From positions 45,718 to 109,717 of the forward strand of contig JAQWTI010000037.1 of NCBI GenBank assembly GCA_029242745.1: a stretch of DNA of 64,000 nt. Direction: 5' to 3'. The position numbers and the translations under genes are program-made. The stretch's first letter is position 1. The number at the start of each line of letters is the position of its first letter. Source of the stretch: Acidimicrobiales bacterium. Its GTDB lineage: Bacteria; Actinomycetota; Acidimicrobiia; Acidimicrobiales; MedAcidi-G1. The notes beneath the pieces were generated by a model. It saw only the letters and a program-made list of their open reading frames with translations. It searched no databases and was not told the DNA's origin. This document shows positions 44,262 through 53,680 of this stretch, piece by piece.

Positions 44262-44590
44262 CACCAGCAGTTATTCTTCGGATGATGAGAGCACGCGCGC
44301 GTGGCTTAGTGGCCCTCGGCACAATGGCACTACTTAGTTCCGGTTGTGGTGAATCTGAAGATCTACGTCCTGTGCTTAAATCCGAAATCCCAACAACCAC
44401 AACCGAGCCAATCGTGGTCTACTCCGAAGAGGGAAACGGGCCAAAGTACGTCGACATGTACTTTGAAGCCGAAAGGAGATGGCCCGATCTGACGCCCAAC
44501 CAGTGGGCGGAAGCCGCCACCTTCATGGTCGAAGGTGGCAATTGGGACGAAGCCACAGTCTTCATGGGTCCAGCCACGATCAGCGAGTAA
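44258..44590 (+). CDS. small predicted lipoprotein
   Basis: 110 aa from GTG 44258 (alternatives ATG 44282 and 44285). The signal ends in the lipobox-like LLSSGC. A short Thr-rich linker (IPTTTTEPI) precedes an acidic helical C-terminus with WPDLTPNQWAEAATFM. Coupled by four bases to thiN. No known domain. Confidence 0.6.
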   Translation: MTPAVILRMMRARARGLVALGTMALLSSGCGESEDLRPVLKSEIPTTTTEPIVVYSEEGNGPKYVDMYFEAERRWPDLTPNQWAEAATFMVEGGNWDEATVFMGPATISE

Positions 44591-44738
44591 TCCCACTACC
44601 AAATATGGCTACGGTCCACGTTCTGTAAGACCCGCACCAATTAGGCAGGCGGTGGTGGCACAATCTATCTCTCCAGTCATTTTGCACTTAGCGAGAATCC
44701 TTCTGGATCTCAATCCGGAAGAGACCTAAAGGAGAATC

Positions 44739-45674
44739 GTGGACTACCGGATTTTTGTTGAGCCACAGCAGGGAACGACATACGAGCGGCTCCTCGCTCT
44801 GGCCCGTCACGCAGAACAACTGGGATTTAACGGATTTTTCACTTCGGATCATTATCTGAGCATGGGAGACAGCAACGGGCTTCCAGGCCCTACCGACGCC
44901 TGGACAACGCTTGCAGGTCTCGCCCGCGACACACAAAGCATCCGACTTGGCACTCTGGTAACCCCTGTCACATTTCGCCATATCGGCCCTCTCGCTGTAT
45001 CCGTGTCCCAGATCGACCACATGAGTGGCGGACGCGTCGAAATCGGCCTTGGGGCCGGCTGGTATGAGGCTGAACACCAAGCACAGGGTCTGAGCTTTCC
45101 ACCAATTGGGGAACGCTTCGACCTGCTCGAGGATGCCTTAGAGGTCATAACTGGCATGTGGAACACGCCAATTGGGGAGACTTTCGACTACTTGGGCCGA
45201 GTCCTGAATATCAAGGGTTCGCCTGCTTTGCCTAAACCAAACCAGAAGCCAGGGCCGCCAATAATCATGGGTGGGGCCGGTGTTAGGCGAACCCCACAGT
45301 TAACTGCCCGTTTCGCCACCGAGTTCAATGTTCCCTTCTCTCCACCCGACAGGTGGGCGGAACTAAGCAATATTGTGCGCGAGGCTTGTGGAGTCATCGG
45401 GCGCAATCCCGATGACCTGATCTACTCCTGTGCGCAGGTTGCCTGCTGTGGCGAAGACGAGGTCGAAATGGAGCGGCGATCAACCGCTATTGGTCGACAG
45501 TCGGATGAGCTCCGCCAGAACGGGTTTGCGGGAAGTCCTGAGGAAATACAAAAAAGGGCCGCGGAGTACGAGAACCGTGGATGTAATCGGATCTACCTGC
45601 AAATTCTTGACGACCAGGATCTAGATCACCTAGACAGCCTCGCCGCAGCACTCTCGGTCAGAGGCGAGGCGTAG
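44739..45674 (+). CDS. LLM-class (probably F420-dependent) oxidoreductase
   Basis: 311 aa. FNGFFTSDHYLSMGD, IRLGTLVTPVTFRHIG, MSGGRVEIGLGAGWYEAEHQA and GPPIIMGGAGVRRTPQLTARFATEFNVPF define the luciferase-like family. GTG at 44739 follows the strong site AAAGGAGAA. Monocistronic. The gene is followed by about 550 bases containing a decayed reading frame. Substrate unknown. Confidence 0.88.
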   Translation: MDYRIFVEPQQGTTYERLLALARHAEQLGFNGFFTSDHYLSMGDSNGLPGPTDAWTTLAGLARDTQSIRLGTLVTPVTFRHIGPLAVSVSQIDHMSGGRVEIGLGAGWYEAEHQAQGLSFPPIGERFDLLEDALEVITGMWNTPIGETFDYLGRVLNIKGSPALPKPNQKPGPPIIMGGAGVRRTPQLTARFATEFNVPFSPPDRWAELSNIVREACGVIGRNPDDLIYSCAQVACCGEDEVEMERRSTAIGRQSDELRQNGFAGSPEEIQKRAAEYENRGCNRIYLQILDDQDLDHLDSLAAALSVRGEA

Positions 45675-45792
45675 GCCAAAATTCAGAGTTCAGACACTGG
45701 TGTCCGTCTACCGCATGTCGTGGAAATGTCCAGGGATTCGGGCGTGTCTCTACGAAGCTGGTTCCTGACCGTGTTGACTATTTCCACGTCGG

Positions 45793-46064
45793 TCACCATT
45801 TTCTGCAAGTCGCTGAGAGGATCTGACCTCCGATGCCAGGAGAGAAGTCGCCGTAGTAGATGATTCGCTCACCATCATCAGCACAGAATTGGTAGTTGGT
45901 GGCGAGAGCAGACTTCAGTTGTCCGGGAATCGTGCAAATGCTTCAACAATGCTTGCCGCCAGAACGTAGACCGCAGAGCCTCCTAGGCGGCCGTGCCGAC
46001 ACCCGATTGTTGTGACCTCAGACCCGCAATCAACGGCATCACATGGCTGGAGGCGCCGGAACAT
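45793..46064 (-). pseudogene. frameshifted relic related to the gene at the right window edge
   Basis: Read on the minus strand from ATG 46064, one frame encodes a protein-like segment with PCDAVDCGSEVTTIG and VYVLAASIVEAFARFPD. It then meets a stop near 45918. Changing frame there gives QLKSALATNYQF and the end ERIIYYGDFSPGIGGQILSATCRKW, stopping at 45793. The last part matches the C-terminus of the truncated gene at 63868-64000 (ERIIYYGNFDPAIGGQLLSAACTEW) residue by residue. A single indel near 45918 would restore one frame, so this is a pseudogene or a frameshifted gene of that family. Confidence 0.6.
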
Positions 46065-46221
46065 CCTGCTTTGTTTCAATGTGTCGCTGCTGAGCCAATA
46101 TGAAATTCATTTACTTCTGGCGTTCTAACGGCACCCCACACGGTCTCATGCTGAGTAGAACACCTTTGGAAGATGTCGCGCTGCCCCTAGGGGAAAGTGA
46201 CGGGCTGTTTGCAAACCATGC

Positions 46222-47421
46222 ATGGAAAGCAAGGTCTCGAATCTCCCTAGCCCTAGTGTTCGGAAGATCAGCCAGAACACAAGTGACGCTATTGTCGTCG
46301 GGGCGGGCATCATCGGACTTGCAGCCGCTTACGCCCTCCTGGATGCGGGAAATAGCGTGAGAATTGTTGAACAATTCTCACCAGGGGCTGGCCAATCAAC
46401 CAGAACTGGTGGGGGAATCCGAGTTGCGCACGGATCCGAAGTGAACGCTCAACTAACGCAGCTCAGCCTTCCGACCTGGCTCAACTTCGAGAAACAATTC
46501 GACATCGACCCCCACTATCAGGAAACGGGCCATCTCTTTCTCTCTTCAAAAAACACTAAAAGCCTGGCAACGCAGGCCAACCTGCTCAATTCACTTGGAG
46601 CCCACTGCGCCGTCCTAAGCAACGAAGAACTCTGTATGCGGTGGCCATCGCTGGGTTCTACGGATTTCGAAGTTGGCAACTACTGCAAGACCGGTGGATA
46701 CCTCAACCATCATCGTGTGGTTGCGGGATTCGTTCAAAAGGTCCAAGCCGGTGGAGCGCACTTCGAATTCAACACACGAGTCGAGGGGATCCTGCAAGAC
46801 GACGGCAGGGTCACAGGAGTCCGAACTTCGGCAGGCCTGTTCACAGGTGAGACCGTCGTCAATGCTGCCGGGCCAAACGCCGGAGTGATCTCCTTGCTTG
46901 CTGGGCTAAGGATCCCGTTCGTATCGCGCCGTCATGAACTTCTGATCTTGGAACAAACAGCCCAGGTTCCCGAAAGTGTTCCTTGGCTTATCGACATTGA
47001 CCATCAGGTGCATATGCGGCCTGATGGTTCAGGGCGGGCACTCGTTGGTGGTTTTCTTGGCCAGAACGACCCAACCAATCCAGACCGATACGACAAGTCG
47101 GTGTCCAAGAACTGGTCGACCGCTGTCCGCGCACAAGCAGCGCAGTCTTTTCACCTCACTCGACCTGACTCTGCGGTTCTAAGAGGGTGGGCCGGCCTCT
47201 ATCCGGGAACCGTCGATTATCTTCCTGTGCTCGAACGGTCGATTCCTGGCTTGGTCACTGCCGCCGGGTTTTCAGGTACAGGCCTGATGCACGCTCCTGC
47301 TGTAGGCCAGATCGTCGCAGACCTCGTCAGGGATGGGAACACCTCTGCGGTAGATATCTCCCCTCTTGCATCCACCCGCTTCGACGGGGAGCAGAAGCCT
47401 TCAGACTCCACCGGCTTCTGA
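46222..47421 (+). CDS. FAD-dependent amine/amino-acid oxidase (DAO family)
   Basis: 399 aa. The dinucleotide motif is AIVVGAGIIGLAAAYALLDAG near residues 23-43, with RIVEQ accepting the ribose. TRTGGGIRVAHG, GETVVNAAGPNAGVI and the C-terminal GFSGTGLMHAPAVGQIVADL are the DAO-family marks shared with sarcosine oxidase, dimethylglycine oxidase and related enzymes. Monomeric-type length. Its products would include formaldehyde if it demethylates. ATG at 46222 has no clear Shine-Dalgarno. Transcribed alone. Confidence 0.85.
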   Translation: MESKVSNLPSPSVRKISQNTSDAIVVGAGIIGLAAAYALLDAGNSVRIVEQFSPGAGQSTRTGGGIRVAHGSEVNAQLTQLSLPTWLNFEKQFDIDPHYQETGHLFLSSKNTKSLATQANLLNSLGAHCAVLSNEELCMRWPSLGSTDFEVGNYCKTGGYLNHHRVVAGFVQKVQAGGAHFEFNTRVEGILQDDGRVTGVRTSAGLFTGETVVNAAGPNAGVISLLAGLRIPFVSRRHELLILEQTAQVPESVPWLIDIDHQVHMRPDGSGRALVGGFLGQNDPTNPDRYDKSVSKNWSTAVRAQAAQSFHLTRPDSAVLRGWAGLYPGTVDYLPVLERSIPGLVTAAGFSGTGLMHAPAVGQIVADLVRDGNTSAVDISPLASTRFDGEQKPSDSTGF

Positions 47422-47500
47422 GGCCGGGTTCTCTTTGACTGATACCGGCCCTAGGTTTCGACACCACAGGTAGTGTCCTTTTTGGGGTCCAACTTGAACC

Positions 47501-48046
47501 TCATGCACTCCCTGGGATAATGCCCCAACGGATTCTCGCCCAGTAGCGCTCGTGAAAGAAATAGAGCACCAACTTTGTGATGACCTCAAAACCGCCAATC
47601 GAAATTGCAGTAGCCAAACTGCCGGTGAATAGGTATCCGAGCAGCATTGTGTCCGCACTCGCCAGCACTCGCCATGTTGCCGTCTTCGTGGCCGAACGCC
47701 GGCGGCCGTCCCGATAGTGACCTTCCTCATCCAAGGTGCGGTTCCATTTCAACCGAGACCAAAGCCGCTCATGCAGGTAGTAGAGGGTCATTTTGGTTAG
47801 GACTTCGGTCAGAGCAATAGCAGCGGCAGTTCTTATCTTCTCAGCGCCGCTTGCCTCCTCAAGACCAAAAAATGATCCGAGGAGGCTCAATATGACGAAG
47901 GACAGGATCAGAGTGTCTAGTGTTCCCACCACCCGCCAAGAGATCGCCTTGACGACCGAACGTACCGGCTTTATTTCCGGTGGGTTCGGCGGATCTAGGC
48001 GCGGGTCCTCAGGGCCAAAGATAGGACTTTCGGGATGCTCTCTCAC
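47501..48046 (-). CDS. tandem DUF2061 membrane protein
   Basis: 181 aa containing two copies of the DUF2061 module, SVVKAISWRVVGTLDTLILS at about residues 30-50 and TKTATWRVLASADTMLLGYL at about 118-140. Each is followed by a hydrophobic helix and a closing YYLHERLW / YFFHERYW segment. DUF2061 members are small inner-membrane proteins of unknown function, normally one copy per protein, so this is a fused duplication. Start at 48046. Confidence 0.85.
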   Translation of the reverse strand: MREHPESPIFGPEDPRLDPPNPPEIKPVRSVVKAISWRVVGTLDTLILSFVILSLLGSFFGLEEASGAEKIRTAAAIALTEVLTKMTLYYLHERLWSRLKWNRTLDEEGHYRDGRRRSATKTATWRVLASADTMLLGYLFTGSLATAISIGGFEVITKLVLYFFHERYWARIRWGIIPGSA

Positions 48047-48482
48047 AGTGGGTTAAGTCTGTCACGACCCGGCTAGGAGGCGGTAGCGCGGCGCTGAATT
48101 CCTGGTTGTAAATACGCGCAGTCCACCAGTCAATCGTGCTGCATCTGGTCAGATTTGAACTCCTTTTACGTTTAAAGCTCAGAAATCCTCCCGAAGGCGG
48201 CTGCAAATGAGGACCTGGTCACACCACGTCCAATTTTCGATTTTGGATCGTTAACTGAATTTTGACGGACTGCTTTCGACCCTTCTCCCACGAGGAGCAG
48301 CGTTTATCTCCTATCACCCGCTGACACTTTGTATGCGAGCAGAGTTGCATGAGTTGGCCCACTAGATAGTCGCCACAGCAAGAGTAATCTCACAGGGATT
48401 AACTCCTGTCCGCAGCACCACACTCAATCTATGCGATAGTGGTTTCTGGCCGGGATTTCCTTCTGGCTGGGGAGAGGCCATC
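48047..48482. other. 436-base intergenic region without a supported gene
   Basis: The segment separates a minus-strand DUF2061 gene from a plus-strand small basic protein, so it should hold divergent promoters. No open frame has a plausible start and composition. I see no hairpin longer than a few pairs and no tRNA. Confidence 0.5.
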
Positions 48483-48599
48483 ATGGCTGGCAAAGACAAG
48501 GGTGGACGGAGCAGTAAGACTCCTGCCTCCAAGACCGCCAAAGAGAAGCGGCAGTCGAAGAAGGCGAAAAAGGCAGGAAAGGGCGCTATCACAACCTAA
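48483..48599 (+). CDS. small lysine-rich basic protein
   Basis: 38 residues with about 13 Lys and few hydrophobics, starting MAGKDKGGRSSKTPASKTAK. A purine-rich ribosome-binding site (GGGGAGAGG) lies at good spacing before the ATG at 48483. Composition suggests a nucleic-acid-binding or unstructured protein, like the tiny basic proteins scattered through Actinobacteria. The strong ribosome-binding site and clean composition argue that it is real, but nothing identifies its role. Confidence 0.6.
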   Translation: MAGKDKGGRSSKTPASKTAKEKRQSKKAKKAGKGAITT

Positions 48600-48853
48600 C
48601 GGCACCACTCTGGGTGCCGACCTGAGTCGGTGGCCACATCGCTACGCCACTTGGTTCCATTTGCTGGAGTAGCACCACTCCTCGACCACACCACGAAGAA
48701 CGTCAGCGCCACAGTGTGCTTTCTTGCGGCTGAGTCCGCCACCTCTCCCTTGGGATGGCGTGCAGTGCCGGGGCCCCACTGCAGATGCCGGCAGGCGTTT
48801 AGATGTGGGCTTCTAGGTGGTCGGTCTCGTCGGGAGCGTCCTACCCTGCTGGC

Positions 48854-49864
48854 ATGTTCGCCAAGATTCGGCCTGACACCTGGGGCCACCTCACAAGTGC
48901 CGCTGCCCTAATCATCAGCGTGTTAGTGGGCGGCACAATCGGCTACATGCTCCTCGGACTAGGCATGGTGGATGCCGTCTACCAAACCATTGTCACCGTC
49001 AGCACGGTGGGGTTCCGGGAGATCGCCGACGGCGACCCAGACACCACCTGGAAGGCGTTCACTGCGGTTCTCATCTTGTTAGGCACCGGATCAATGCTCT
49101 ACGGCGCCACGTCGACGATCGAGAGTATTGTTGAGGGCCGTCTCACCGGCCAGTTTCGGAGGTATCGCATGCAACGTTCCATCGACAACCTGTCCGGTCA
49201 CCTGATCGTGTGTGGCGCAGGACGGGTCGGACAGGCCATTACCGAGTTCATCCGCTCGGTTGGGCAGGAGGTGGTGGTGATCGATCGCGATGAGATCCAG
49301 CTAGCCGACGAGGACGTCCTGCACGTGGTTGGAGACGCCACCAGCGACGACGTTCTACGCCGAGCCGGCATGGAACGGGCAGCCACTCTGGTTTCTGCCC
49401 TGGGAGCCAGCGTCGACAACCTCTACGTGACTCTCTCGGCTCGGAAGGGGAATCCCGGCCTGTTCATCGTGTCGCGCGCCCAAGACTCGGAGTCGATGGT
49501 GAAGATGCTCCAGGTGGGCGCCGACCGGGCCGTCAATCCGTATGAGATCGCTGGCTCCCGGATGGCCAGCCTGGCCATCCAGCCCAACGTGGCAGATTTC
49601 GTTGATGTAGTCGTGCACGACGGAAGCTTCGAAGCCAAGTTACGCGAAATTCGACTACCGGACGGAAGCCGCTTCATTGGGCAGACCATCGACGATCTAG
49701 CCATCCGGCAAGAGACCGGGGCGGTAGTGCTGAGTGTGCGGGACAGGTCCGAGCAATTCCACACTGACGACGTGACTAGCCGGCCATTTGCCGGTGGGGA
49801 TGTAATCGTGGCCATCGGGTCCGACACCGCCCTAGACCGATTAGCCACCACGGTGTCGTCCTGA
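48854..49864 (+). CDS. potassium channel with RCK/TrkA-N domain
   Basis: 336 aa. Two membrane helices flank a pore loop ending TIVTVSTVGFRE, a TVGF variant of the usual TVGYGD filter. The cytoplasmic RCK domain starts with LIVCGAGRVGQAITEFIRSVGQEVVVIDRD, followed by VVGDATSDDVLRRAGME, and a TrkA-C domain closes the protein (LPDGSRFIGQTIDDLAIRQE). The ATG at 48854 is preferred to 48803 because MFAKIRPDTW leads directly into the first helix. K+ selectivity is probable but weakened by the altered filter. Confidence 0.88.
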   Translation: MFAKIRPDTWGHLTSAAALIISVLVGGTIGYMLLGLGMVDAVYQTIVTVSTVGFREIADGDPDTTWKAFTAVLILLGTGSMLYGATSTIESIVEGRLTGQFRRYRMQRSIDNLSGHLIVCGAGRVGQAITEFIRSVGQEVVVIDRDEIQLADEDVLHVVGDATSDDVLRRAGMERAATLVSALGASVDNLYVTLSARKGNPGLFIVSRAQDSESMVKMLQVGADRAVNPYEIAGSRMASLAIQPNVADFVDVVVHDGSFEAKLREIRLPDGSRFIGQTIDDLAIRQETGAVVLSVRDRSEQFHTDDVTSRPFAGGDVIVAIGSDTALDRLATTVSS

Positions 49865-50101
49865 CTACTGGACCCCAATTTTAAAAAGACCGCAATGGAC
49901 CAACGTTTCGGTAGCACCCTTTCCCTAAGGAGATCGGGGTGAGGCCAGTCCGGTGGACCTCACTGCGCAGGGTCACGCTCCAGTGGTTGATCAGCCTCCA
50001 GAGGGCGCCCACATGCTTTTACCGGCGCCAACTCGGTTCCTCCCGATGGTTGAGTGTTCGAAGTGAACTTTCACAATAGAGCAGTCTGAACAACGGGACA
50101 G

Positions 50102-51415
50102 TCAGTTGTAGCGACGACCCATCCTTACCAAACCAGCATTTAGCACTGAGCGAAGTATGTAGCCAACGCCCACTACCTGGCCCCGCATGGCAATGAGGCC
50201 TGGTCGGAAAAAACGATAAAAGCGCCGATAGTCACCACCATCAGGTTTATGGAAGCGTCCTGAGACGCCGAGGGTGTCTAATCCATACCTGTACTGCAAG
50301 CACAGGAGCAAAGAACTCGAATGGAGGGCTATATCAGCCTCAAATTCCGGCGTCGGGTCCTCCTCTAGACCGTCAACTGTGAGGCGGACGCTTTGCTCCC
50401 AATCCCAGAGTCGTATAACTGTGGTCCCGAGCATCTTTCGAAGGTACCAAGGAGCATCTTGTCGGAGCCGGACCAAAAAATCTTCAACTGCCTTAGAAAG
50501 GTCTTCGGCTCCGACACTCGGATTTTCGAGCGATAGCGGGCCGGCTGCGAGCGCCCGCTCAACATCTTCTTCGAACCGCAAACAGGCTCCGTCGGTCTGG
50601 TGTGACTCACCCACCTCGTAAGACTCGTTGTTGTATAAAACAACAGGCTCAGCCGAGGTCGCATCACGCAGGAAACGCACCGCTGTTCCAGGGGTATTCA
50701 CCCCGTCGTTCAAGAAGAAGTTCTCTGGATGGCAGAAATATAGGTGGCTGGCAAATGGAACGACCTGCTTGGCCTGCAGGGCTTCACATTGGAAGGCCAC
50801 CATTTCAAGCTTGCTAAGAGCCTCGCTGACACGGAGTTCTCTTTGGTCCGGGTTGCCGACCCAGTTCGCGTAAGAGAACTGAGTCAGCAAGAGGTCAAGC
50901 GGCCCTACTCGCTCAGCGATGACGGCCGCCTCCGAAGCATTTCGAACTCCACAGTCGTTCAGATTCAGGACCGTGGTGCCTCCCGATCGAAATGCGATCC
51001 ACGAGTTTCCCTCAGCGGCGGGGACACAGAGCACCTCGAGCCCAGGAGCTGTTTCAGGGCAGGGAAAGATCCAATCTGGGGAGAGCTCTCGGACTGCGCG
51101 AAATCCGAGCTCGCCGCAGAACTCGGCAACCCGACGGTCAATAGTCGTTTGGAGCAACACAGTGATCTCGCTTCGCCGACCTTCAGGGATCGCCCGAAGC
51201 GTCGGGACGTGGAAGTGATCCGGGTGCTCATGAGAGATCCATAGGTATTGGAAGCCATCTAGATCAGCCATCGTGATGTCGATCGGGCTGTATAGGTCCC
51301 ACCCGTCATGGAACACTCGACCTGACAGCCAAGGGTCGCAGAGGATACGACACCCGTCTACCTCGTAAACAAAACACGAATGGCCGACGAAGTTGATCTT
51401 TACTCCAGACGCCAC
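50102..51415 (-). CDS. metallo-beta-lactamase-fold protein (UlaG/CMP-Neu5Ac-hydroxylase-like)
   Basis: 437 aa from GTG 51415. The N-terminal MBL domain has FVGHSCFVYEVDG, LWISHEHPDHFHV (HxHxDH) and LNLNDCGV. A long C-terminal domain of about 200 residues includes DWEQSVRLTVDGLEE and FHKPDGGDYRRFYRFF. The combination recalls the non-Rieske part of CMP-sialic-acid hydroxylase-like proteins. No substrate can be assigned. The start at 51415 matches the fold's usual beginning (VKINFVGHSC). Confidence 0.75.
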   Translation of the reverse strand: MASGVKINFVGHSCFVYEVDGCRILCDPWLSGRVFHDGWDLYSPIDITMADLDGFQYLWISHEHPDHFHVPTLRAIPEGRRSEITVLLQTTIDRRVAEFCGELGFRAVRELSPDWIFPCPETAPGLEVLCVPAAEGNSWIAFRSGGTTVLNLNDCGVRNASEAAVIAERVGPLDLLLTQFSYANWVGNPDQRELRVSEALSKLEMVAFQCEALQAKQVVPFASHLYFCHPENFFLNDGVNTPGTAVRFLRDATSAEPVVLYNNESYEVGESHQTDGACLRFEEDVERALAAGPLSLENPSVGAEDLSKAVEDFLVRLRQDAPWYLRKMLGTTVIRLWDWEQSVRLTVDGLEEDPTPEFEADIALHSSSLLLCLQYRYGLDTLGVSGRFHKPDGGDYRRFYRFFRPGLIAMRGQVVGVGYILRSVLNAGLVRMGRRYN

Positions 51416-51759
51416 CGGGCCATGTTGCCAGAAAACCTCACGTGCATGGCAGGTAGTTTTTGCACAGGCCCACACCCCTGCGACACAGGGGACCGTCGTG
51501 GCTGGACTCAACTGGAACAAGTAGCCTCATGCACGCACCAGCGGGCTCTATCAGTAAGGAGTTGCAGATCGGCTAGGCACCCACCATGATCCAAATTGGT
51601 ACTCCAGTCAGTCGGCCTGGCGACTTTTCGCCTTCGAGGCGTAACCAAAACTTCGGGTGGAGGAGTTTCATATTAGTTAGCGCTGCAACAGCGCGGTCAA
51701 TCGATTCAGTGGGAAGGAGTCCTGCAGTTCGATGAGAACATCACACACTATGACCCCTA

Positions 51760-51782
51760 AACAAGATCGAAAATATCTTGTT
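51760..51782 (+). promoter_or_regulatory. 8-bp perfect inverted repeat before the AT-rich methyltransferase
   Basis: AACAAGAT (51760-51767) and ATCTTGTT (51775-51782) are exact inverted complements with a seven-base spacer. They end just before the ribosome-binding site AGGAGAAA of the gene starting at 51800. It may be an operator or a leader hairpin transferred with the gene. Confidence 0.45.
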
Positions 51783-51799
51783 GAGCAGGAGAAACATTA

Positions 51800-52543
51800 A
51801 TGAAGTCACTGCTCGTAAACGTGTTTGTTGCGCTGCTTCATCAGATTCGAAAACTAATAGCACTGATAGCGCACCATGCCATACCGTCTACACGTCTTCA
51901 TTCTCCCTCTAGTGCGTTCCACTACTTTCGCGAAGATGAGATTCGTGACTCATATACGCATTTTAAACAGTACTTCTACAATGCAATTTTTTTAGATGGA
52001 AAGCAATTGAGACATTATGCAATTACGAGGGCTCACCAAGTTCACCAGCCTCAATATTCGTACCTTGAATTTGGAGTGTGGAAAGGTCGTACTTTAAATC
52101 AGTTTGCAAAAGTACTAACTGATATTCCAATATATGGTTTTGACTCATTTCAGGGCATTAATGAGGACTGGGTTGGAACCGATGCGCCAAAAGGTCAGTT
52201 CAATTTAAACAGTAAAATTCCTAAATTGCGAAATAACTGCGTACCAATTGTCGGCGTCATTCAAAAAACGCTGCCGCAATTTATTTCTGACAGTAAAGAC
52301 TTAGAAATTAACTTTATTCATATCGATACCGACACCTACCCCACAGCTAAATTTATTTTAGGTCAAGTCAAACCGTACTTAGTTGATCAATGTATTATTG
52401 TATTTGATGAACTATACGATTTCGAAGGTTGGAGCGTTGGAGAATACAAAGCATTAACTGAAGTCTTCACAGAAGATGAGTACGAATTCTTAGCTTTTTC
52501 TAAGGATGAAGGCAATGCTGCTCTTCGTTTTAAAAAATTGTGA
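51800..52543 (+). CDS. TylF-like class I SAM-dependent methyltransferase, horizontally acquired
   Basis: 247 aa. SYLEFGVWKGRTLNQFAKVL is the SAM-binding motif of the macrocin-O-methyltransferase (TylF) family. YGFDSFQGINEDW and INFIHIDTDTYPTAKFIL (metal/acid motif) follow, with VFDELYDFEGWSVGEYKAL near the end. The family modifies sugars of antibiotics or surface glycans. Its base composition is far more AT-rich than the surroundings, with A/T-ending codons throughout, so it is a recent arrival. Strong ribosome-binding site AGGAGAAA. No glycosyltransferase partner is seen. Confidence 0.85.
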   Translation: MKSLLVNVFVALLHQIRKLIALIAHHAIPSTRLHSPSSAFHYFREDEIRDSYTHFKQYFYNAIFLDGKQLRHYAITRAHQVHQPQYSYLEFGVWKGRTLNQFAKVLTDIPIYGFDSFQGINEDWVGTDAPKGQFNLNSKIPKLRNNCVPIVGVIQKTLPQFISDSKDLEINFIHIDTDTYPTAKFILGQVKPYLVDQCIIVFDELYDFEGWSVGEYKALTEVFTEDEYEFLAFSKDEGNAALRFKKL

Positions 52544-52725
52544 GCTAAATAATTTCACTTGGCGCCTTAGGGAACCGACAGTCGCGACCCCCCGCAAGCC
52601 CGAACTCTTCTCGCCAAATTGCACCCCTGTTGAAACCCGCAGGTCAGGACGATCGCTCCCGGTGAGTAAATCTTTTCGGGACGAGGACACTAAAGACTCC
52701 ACCACTCGATAGTGCCTCAACCTCC

Positions 52726-53541
52726 CTACAACGGGAGGTCATCGCCGATATGGCGGCGATGTATGGAGAATTTGAAATATTCAGGTAGAAGCCACTGTTC
52801 GGTACACGTCAGAGCGTCATCATCGACGCGACGTGTCAGCGATTCGATGTACAACGCCAGTTCACCTGGGTCGACGTTGAGACGACTGGCTACGTCATGG
52901 GAGAGTTGCACCGGCCGTAACTCACAATCCGCACGGGCAACACCAACCTCGGGATGTGCGATCAATACCTCGAGTACCGAGCTCTCGAATTCAGAGCGCA
53001 AGACGTCAAACGAGATCGCTTGAGGAGATACGACGTCGACGACCCACACCACCGGCACGTCGTCGAGAGTCTTGACTCGACTTACCCGAAGTACGGATTC
53101 TCCGTTGGTGACCCCGAAAGTCTCCGCCGTTTTGCGATCAGCTGCGATTTCAGAGATCTCGAGTTGGTCGACCTTGACTACTTGGCCAGCAGCGCGCGCC
53201 AACTGTTCAATCGAAGCCAGCGAATCAATTGGCCGTCGGGTTGGTAGCGAACGGTCGAATACCAGTTCAGCGCCCACGCCGTGGCGAACCCGCACGATCC
53301 CACGATCTTGAAGTGTCCGGATCGCCGCACGGACCGTCACCCGGGAGACGTCGTACTGCTCACTCATCTGCTTTTCGCTCGCAAGCAGTTCACCGAGTTT
53401 CACAGATCCGGAGAGGACGTGATCGGACATAATCAGTCTGACAATGTCGTCGGCTAGCGAGCGGCGCGGTGGTCGACGAAGAGGCCGCGGAGTATCAACC
53501 TCAGTCACAATTTCACCATAACGCGCTTGGATATCAGCCAA
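52726..53541 (-). CDS. GntR/HutC-family transcriptional regulator
   Basis: 271 aa. The N-terminal winged helix (LADDIVRLIMSDHVLSGSVKLGELLASEKQMSEQYDVSRVTVRAAIRTLQDRGIVRVRHGVGAELV) is followed by a UTRA ligand-binding domain of the HutC type. It lies downstream of and in the same orientation as a catabolic cluster (aminotransferase, LLM, nitrilase), whose expression it probably represses, with an effector from that pathway. Confidence 0.92.
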   Translation of the reverse strand: MADIQARYGEIVTEVDTPRPLRRPPRRSLADDIVRLIMSDHVLSGSVKLGELLASEKQMSEQYDVSRVTVRAAIRTLQDRGIVRVRHGVGAELVFDRSLPTRRPIDSLASIEQLARAAGQVVKVDQLEISEIAADRKTAETFGVTNGESVLRVSRVKTLDDVPVVWVVDVVSPQAISFDVLRSEFESSVLEVLIAHPEVGVARADCELRPVQLSHDVASRLNVDPGELALYIESLTRRVDDDALTCTEQWLLPEYFKFSIHRRHIGDDLPL

Positions 53542-53680
53542 TACCGGAACCCTCGCTAGTCGGAACCTACGTAGCCGATGTAGCGCCTGAGTGGGCGAGC
53601 ACCGAACGAGCGAACAAGACGGACCGTGATTGCAGCGTCATCATTGGTGGATGTTTTCGGTTTAGGGTCCGTCAGGCTCA

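Noticed and set aside
48141..48170. tRNA-like T-loop (TTCAAAT on the minus strand)
   Set aside because: The flanking bases do not form a T-stem and no acceptor or anticodon arms could be drawn.
49939..50079. 46-codon basic frame with a good AAGGAG site before GTG
   Set aside because: Arg/Trp/Ser-rich composition looks like random high-GC sequence and no other support was found.
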